Source: Limisphaerales bacterium (GTDB lineage: Bacteria > Verrucomicrobiota > Verrucomicrobiia > Limisphaerales > UBA11358). Taken from it: a stretch of DNA of 10,317 nt. Below, one piece after another: positions 7,001 to 10,317 of the stretch. The notes beneath the pieces are model-generated. The model searched no databases and had not been told where the DNA came from. It saw only the letters and a list, made by a program, of their open reading frames with translations. The translations under genes were made by a program, and so were the position numbers. Location: contig PKZR01000004.1 of NCBI GenBank assembly GCA_003133815.1, forward strand, positions 237 through 10,553, read 5' to 3'. The stretch's first letter is position 1. Each line of letters starts with the position of its first letter.

Positions 7001-10000
7001 GTGGGCGGCGGGGATACGCTGACCATTTCCGGAATTGTTTCCAACGGTCCTAGCGTGATCAAAACGTTGACGGTGAACGGCACTGGCACGACGGTTCTTT
7101 CCGGGGCAAACAGTTACGGTCCATCGGCCGGAAGCGTTGGCACGACGTTGAGCGGCGGTGGAACATTGCAGGTGGCTGGCAGCGGCGCGCTGGGTGCAGG
7201 CGATGTGAATGTCATTGCCAGCAGTACGCTGCAGTCGGGAGCATCGGGCTTGAATATAAATAATAATGTGATAGCGGGATCTGGGGCGACGGTCACGGTC
7301 AATAACAATGGATATAATTTTGCTTTGGGAGGCACGATCAGCGGCAGCGGAGCCTTGGCCGAGGCTGGCAGCGGCACAATTGCTTTGAACGGCAATAACA
7401 ACTACACAGGAACCACGACGATTAACGCAGGTGTGTTGAGCATTTCCTCACCGAATAATGTAGCAAATACTGCCGCCATCATACTCAATGGCGGTGACCT
7501 TCTGGGCAGCGGCACCTTTGCCTTGAACAACAGCATTGGCATCGGCGCAACCGGCGGTGGCACAGGTTCGGCAGGCTTGATTGATGCAGCCAGCGGCCAG
7601 ACGTTGAGTGTCAACGGTGTCATTGGCTCGGCGGGCAACGCGGGAGTCAACTCGCTCATCATCAACAGCGTTGGCAATGCCGGCATAGTCTTGCTTGGAG
7701 CTACGAACACCTTAAACGGTTCGACGACCATATCCAACGGAGTTTTGGAACTGGCCACGCCGATGGCGTTGCAAAACAGCACGTTGAATTACAACGCCGG
7801 CTCGGTTTTGTTTGCCGGGAACCTCACGACGGCCACGCTGGGTGGTTTGAGTGGCACGAACACCAGCCTTGGTCTGACTAATTTGAACGGCGCATCGATG
7901 GCTCTAACTTTGGGCAATAATAACGGCACCGCCTTTTATGCCGGAAACTTGTCGGGGAGCGGTTCGCTGGTCATGACAGGAACGGGAACGCAAACCATCG
8001 GCTCTGGTCCCAGCGGCGGGGCGAGCTATGCGGGAACCACAGTGGTCAACAACGGAACACTCATATTGGGCGGGGTCGGCAACATGAGTGCCAGTGGAAA
8101 TCTGGATATCAGCGGAATTGGCGGGCCAGCCAACCTGATCATTGCTGATTCGGAGGCAGTTACGGTCGGCGGGATGATTCAAGTGTTGTATGACGGAGGC
8201 GCGGGCTACCCGGCGGTCAGTTCTTTGACGGTGCAAAACAACGCCAGTTTGAGCGGGGCGTCATTGAGTTTCGGCGACGGCTCGCGTCTGGCCAACAACA
8301 CCTCCGTCACCATCACAAACAACGGAACTCTTTCAGTCGCCGGCGCATTTGATCTGAATGACAACATTGGCAGCACGGCTCAAACGACGATGGTCAACCT
8401 GAATGGCGGAACCTTGGCGGTGGGTGATTTCATTGATTCTGATGGCTCTGCCACACACCAGGCACACATCAATTTCAACGGCGGGATGTTACAGGCAAAC
8501 TCCAATGACCCGACCAGCGGCCCGACTACCGCCTTTCTGCCGGCCTTCACCGGGCTAACCGCCTATGTGAACAGCGGCGGTGCCGTGATAAATCCCGAGG
8601 GTTATAACATCACGATTGCCGCCGCAATCGTTCATGGCAGCGGATCCCCGGATGGTGGTTTGAGGTTGAACGGCCTCGGCACGCTCATCTTGAACGGAGC
8701 GAATACTTACACCGGCAACACAATTATCACCAACGGCACGCTCGTGCTGGGCAGTTCCGGCTCGATTGCAGCCAGCCAGCACATCATCGTTGGCGGCAGC
8801 GGAATCTTTAATGGTCCCGCCACGGGTGCATACACTCTCGGTTCCGGCCAGACATTGACGAACAGCAGCTCGCCGGCCATTTTGGGGGGCAACATCAACA
8901 CCGGCTCCGGAACCGTTGCGTTCAATTATGCATCCGGCACACCGTCGTTCACCATCAACAACGGCACCATGAACTTGTCTTCCACCACCGTCATTCAAAT
9001 CAACAACACGGGTCCGCCCTTTACATTGGGGACATACAAGCTTATCTCGACCAATGGCAACGGTTCAGGGTTTATAACCTGGATCAAGCCAACAACAATC
9101 ATCATGGGTGGCAATGGTCTCGCAACCAATACCACTCCGTCATTGCTGATCACTAATGGCGAACTATATCTGGCAGTTGTCACGGGAACATATACCAACC
9201 CGGTTATTTATCCCCCGGCAATCGCCTTCCCCGGTGCGCAGGGTTTTGGTGCCAGCACCAACGTCACGGGCGGACGCTTTGGCACGGTCTATCACGTCAC
9301 TTCGCTGGCTGATGACGGCAGTGCCGGCACGTTTCGTGCCGCTGTGAGCAAGCCCAATCGCATCATCATTTTCGATGTCGGTGGTTATATCAACCTTGGC
9401 TCGGCGATTTCGGCCAGCAGCAGTTTGACGATTGCAGGGCAGACCGCTCCGGGTGGCGGCATTGGTTTGAAGGGCAATGAATTGTCCTTCTACAATCAAA
9501 ACAACATAATCTGCCGGCACCTGCGCGTTCGGCAGGGCGGCAGCAGCAGCGGTTCCAGTGGTATCAACATCGGTTCCAGCGGTGGTCAGGCCAACAACAT
9601 GATTTTCGACCATACCTCGGTGGAGTTCGGCCAGTGGGACAGCTTTGACGCCGTCCACACTTATAACTTTACGATTCAATATTGCATCATCGCCGACCCG
9701 ATCAACCAACAGTTCGGCGCGCACGTCGAAGGTGCCAATGCCTCGTATCTTAACAACCTTTGGGTCAACGCCCACAACCGCCAGCCGCTGGCCAAGGCCA
9801 GCACGGTTTATGTCAACAACGTTTGCTATGACTATCAGGCCGGTTATACTACCGCTGACACCGCCGGACATTTTAGCCATGACATCGTCAACAACTATTT
9901 CATCACGGGACCTTCCACCACCAGCCCGAATGGTGACTTTTTCCAGTTTGACGGTAACCAGGTGGTTTATGGCGTGGGCAACATGCTGGACAGCAGCCGG

Positions 10001-10317
10001 GACGGCGTCTTGAACGGCGGTCCTTCCGAACCCGGCGGGGACACGGTCTCAGCCACGCCTTGGTCGCCCGTAACAGCCACCATACCCACGGTCTCCGCGC
10101 AGAACGCCTACCGGATTGATGTTTCCAGTGCGGGAACATTTCCAACCGACCCCTTGGATTCGCAGGTGATCAGTCAGGTGACTTCGCTTGGGACCGGTGG
10201 AAGGATCATCAGCAGTCCGGGTGACACGGGACTGGCCAACGGCGGTTACGGCACAATTAATGGCGGCACGCCACTGACCTGCACCGATGGCGATGGCATT
10301 CCGGACATCTGGAAAAA
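4025..10317 (+). CDS. Giant secreted PATR-repeat protein with pectate lyase domain, 3'-truncated
   Basis: One uninterrupted frame runs from ATG 4025 to the window end: 2097 complete codons, no stop, so the protein is longer. Residues 1-~24 are a signal peptide (MKPDKTF, then 'NIILFLLVGALSLKA'). Residues ~26-883 and ~889-1719 are two autotransporter-associated beta-strand (PATR) modules with the pattern 'G.GTL.L.GANTYTG.T.I..GTL.L'. The first copy of that pattern begins near residue 503; the clearest is residues 1550-1576. From ~1734 the sequence is a family-1-like pectate lyase: 'AFPGAQGFG', 'GTVYHVTSLADDGSAGTFR', 'LTIAGQTAPGGGIGLKG', 'IFDHTSVEFG', 'NAHNRQP' with Arg1919 as the candidate catalytic base, and 'TDGDGIPDIWK' at the window edge. 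The likely activity is extracellular beta-elimination of polygalacturonate-like polymer, with the solenoids as a stalk or matrix-binding part. The protein is Gly/Asn/Thr/Ser-rich and very poor in Lys and Arg. No anchor or autotransporter barrel is visible; one could lie beyond the window. The frame was read through line by line; the lyase call is firm, the role of the solenoid is inference. Confidence 0.9.
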   Translation, partial: MKPDKTFSNIILFLLVGALSLKAASGTWTGVTDSIWGDANWSASPVPGTGDTATFSGAGDGNTTINLGSGVTIGNMLFNTGGAAAYTIGNGAVGNQTLTLNNSGAITVNSTVSSNELFNAAVVLGTDTTAQTYKFVNNSTNTLGFAGNLYGGLTGGTKGTKTLAVGGSGNTVISGNMTNGGATTIALTKTGTGNLTFNGTVNATSGLNTQGAYGTVTLNRGNLALNFSNFSSSGNADLLDNYTPVSMGGGTLQVIGNAIYASTQNFINGSGVAVNPGFNVISVSNNSPTLNLGAFTQILGSQTEFIGPAYDSNPTGGSAALVPATGTIQTTTLGLQNKLLWPAARSAIATVGQYNWASVATSGSGEQSILAGDQVGSFYTTIASGTTGNADNNLDVTGSITLNNGGYNDTLRYNTPTTLTCTVANTANYTIGGILVTPNVAVNNVTFNLNTHWLKGNNVSSGSGPDAIVVYQNNTGGELIFTNGSVVNYSTILTAYVQGGPGTVVLSANSGAAGASAYSAGNYLNGGVTEITSDGSLGNLTTGTTVNLNGGTLLGGATLTLDNSGTNARPITLLGNGGGLAATAGNTMTIDGQIGSAANTGSLVIGIPASAANGNVAGLVPGTGGSTANPALYGTGMVKLNNATGNYYYGGIFILGGATLNINSEWQLGGANQGPVTFNNGTLQYSNTLYNTAVDISGQPVTLSAGGGTIDVNTHAITYTNSIGNSGSGALTVVDSTGGGSLNLLGGGTYTGATTVGDGTHLITLNFNGTLASSNVTVNSNATLGGTGAIAGSVTWLSGSQANFNEASPLTISGSVALNGNTFTVNVPGGLPLGTGNYTLMTAAGGITGLFNTNPPVFLGAGVVNGAVSAVLTTSNNVVLVVNAPGIQAIWTNNVGGNWSGGTNWSSNPYVPHSAGDSATFGVGQTLQTVAMDANETVGSLAMTNANSFVIANAGNTLTFDNAGSGAAILIGAGTTNLIQTSMALNDNLQVSVGGGDTLTISGIVSNGPSVIKTLTVNGTGTTVLSGANSYGPSAGSVGTTLSGGGTLQVAGSGALGAGDVNVIASSTLQSGASGLNINNNVIAGSGATVTVNNNGYNFALGGTISGSGALAEAGSGTIALNGNNNYTGTTTINAGVLSISSPNNVANTAAIILNGGDLLGSGTFALNNSIGIGATGGGTGSAGLIDAASGQTLSVNGVIGSAGNAGVNSLIINSVGNAGIVLLGATNTLNGSTTISNGVLELATPMALQNSTLNYNAGSVLFAGNLTTATLGGLSGTNTSLGLTNLNGASMALTLGNNNGTAFYAGNLSGSGSLVMTGTGTQTIGSGPSGGASYAGTTVVNNGTLILGGVGNMSASGNLDISGIGGPANLIIADSEAVTVGGMIQVLYDGGAGYPAVSSLTVQNNASLSGASLSFGDGSRLANNTSVTITNNGTLSVAGAFDLNDNIGSTAQTTMVNLNGGTLAVGDFIDSDGSATHQAHINFNGGMLQANSNDPTSGPTTAFLPAFTGLTAYVNSGGAVINPEGYNITIAAAIVHGSGSPDGGLRLNGLGTLILNGANTYTGNTIITNGTLVLGSSGSIAASQHIIVGGSGIFNGPATGAYTLGSGQTLTNSSSPAILGGNINTGSGTVAFNYASGTPSFTINNGTMNLSSTTVIQINNTGPPFTLGTYKLISTNGNGSGFITWIKPTTIIMGGNGLATNTTPSLLITNGELYLAVVTGTYTNPVIYPPAIAFPGAQGFGASTNVTGGRFGTVYHVTSLADDGSAGTFRAAVSKPNRIIIFDVGGYINLGSAISASSSLTIAGQTAPGGGIGLKGNELSFYNQNNIICRHLRVRQGGSSSGSSGINIGSSGGQANNMIFDHTSVEFGQWDSFDAVHTYNFTIQYCIIADPINQQFGAHVEGANASYLNNLWVNAHNRQPLAKASTVYVNNVCYDYQAGYTTADTAGHFSHDIVNNYFITGPSTTSPNGDFFQFDGNQVVYGVGNMLDSSRDGVLNGGPSEPGGDTVSATPWSPVTATIPTVSAQNAYRIDVSSAGTFPTDPLDSQVISQVTSLGTGGRIISSPGDTGLANGGYGTINGGTPLTCTDGDGIPDIWK
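4100..6673 (+). repeat. PATR solenoid module A (encoded protein repeat)
   Basis: Module A, residues ~26-883, opens with a Trp-rich cap 'TWTGVTDSIWGDANWS' followed by 'PGTGDTATFSG'. PATR-like strands are clearest at 5531-5617 ('GTVVLSANSG ... NGGVTEI'), 5924-6010 ('GTGMVKLNN ... GGATLNI') and 6236-6301 ('GSLNLLGGGTYTGATTVGDG'). It closes with a cap 'LGTGNYTLMTAAGG' and 'TTSNNVVLVVN' (6521-6673). An atypical insert around 5041-5160 ('LWPAARSAIATVGQYNWASV') interrupts the regular pattern. Confidence 0.75.
6689..9181 (+). repeat. PATR solenoid module B (encoded protein repeat)
   Basis: Module B, residues ~889-1719, starts again with 'IWTNNVGGNWSGGTNWS' and 'AGDSATFGVG', mirroring module A. PATR strands are at 7079-7174, 7367-7444 ('GTIALNGNNNYTGTTTINAG'), 7676-7753, 7955-8068 and 8672-8752 ('GTLILNGANTYTGNTIITNG'). 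It closes with 'LGTYKLISTNG' and 'LLITNGELYLAVV' (9026-9181), equivalent to the closing cap of module A. Module boundaries are set by these caps; the number of coils cannot be counted reliably by eye. Confidence 0.78.
9224..10317 (+). other. Pectate lyase (PL1-like) domain, C-terminal part cut
   Basis: Residues ~1734-2097 of the giant protein match the layout of Bacteroidota/Verrucomicrobiota pectate lyases, from 'AFPGAQGFG' through 'FDVGGYINL', 'LTIAGQTAPGGG', 'IICRHLRVRQGG' and 'FDHTSVEFG' to 'NLWVNAHNRQP', then the typical tail 'VSAQNAYRIDVSSAG', 'DPLDSQVISQV', 'GRIISSPGDTG' and a DxDGDG-like calcium loop 'TDGDGIPDIW'. Asp1862 (in 'FDHTS'), Asp1872 and Asp1875 are candidate Ca2+ ligands. 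The usual 'RNPR' appears as 'RQPL', so the second Arg is missing at that place. Four cysteines lie here, in contrast to one in the solenoids. Confidence 0.85.

Noticed and set aside
7079..8752. Regular repeats resembling a tandem or CRISPR array at DNA level
   Set aside because: The periodicity is in protein sequence (PATR strands) with diverged codons and uneven spacing. There are no identical direct repeats with unique spacers.
8555..8998. Minus-strand frame opposite PATR module B
   Set aside because: It is a compositional shadow of the repeat region with no start signal or domain recognised.
9164..9880. 238-codon reading frame on the minus strand
   Set aside because: It lies wholly opposite the giant gene across the end of module B and the well-recognised pectate lyase domain. 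Its translation has no recognisable motif, and long antisense frames are expected here from the codon composition.

Overview
The window reads as a chromosomal (probably metagenome-assembled) fragment from a Verrucomicrobiota-type bacterium, most like the Pedosphaera/Limisphaerales group. This rests on three family signatures seen together: an H-X9-DG pseudopilin-like protein, long proteins built from autotransporter-associated beta-strand (PATR) repeats, and a C-terminal tail of the type 'GATNLxGPW ... FFRV' on a secreted glycosidase. The taxonomic call is inference. All convincing genes are on the + strand.

Layout. Positions 1-708 hold the 3' part of an H-X9-DG prepilin-like gene. Positions 709-1067 are an AT-richer spacer. 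It contains a short reading frame (853-1071) whose last ~32 codons are a recognisable but truncated copy of the start of a GH29 alpha-L-fucosidase catalytic domain. The frame ends in an ATGA overlap with the start codon of the next gene. Positions 1068-3971 encode an intact secreted GH29 fucosidase of 967 residues. Its catalytic domain is flanked by two related beta-rich domains, and it ends in a short tail domain. After a 53-bp gap, one uninterrupted frame runs from 4025 to the window end (at least 2097 residues, 3' end missing). It has a signal peptide, two complete PATR beta-solenoid modules in tandem (about residues 26-883 and 889-1719), and then a family-1-like pectate lyase domain (from about residue 1734) whose calcium-loop-like tail is cut by the window edge.

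How it fits together. Two secreted carbohydrate-active proteins, an exo-fucosidase and a very large lyase on a solenoid stalk, are co-oriented and closely spaced. This suggests a small locus for attack on fucose-containing plant or algal polysaccharide, such as a pectin side-chain substrate. The substrate is inferred only from the enzyme families.

The most unusual points are the giant PATR-PATR-pectate lyase fusion, its 1032-residue stretch with only three basic residues, the paired domains bracketing the fucosidase, and the decayed fucosidase start whose conserved motif now supplies the ribosome binding site of the intact gene. No RNA genes, mobile elements or CRISPR arrays were seen.
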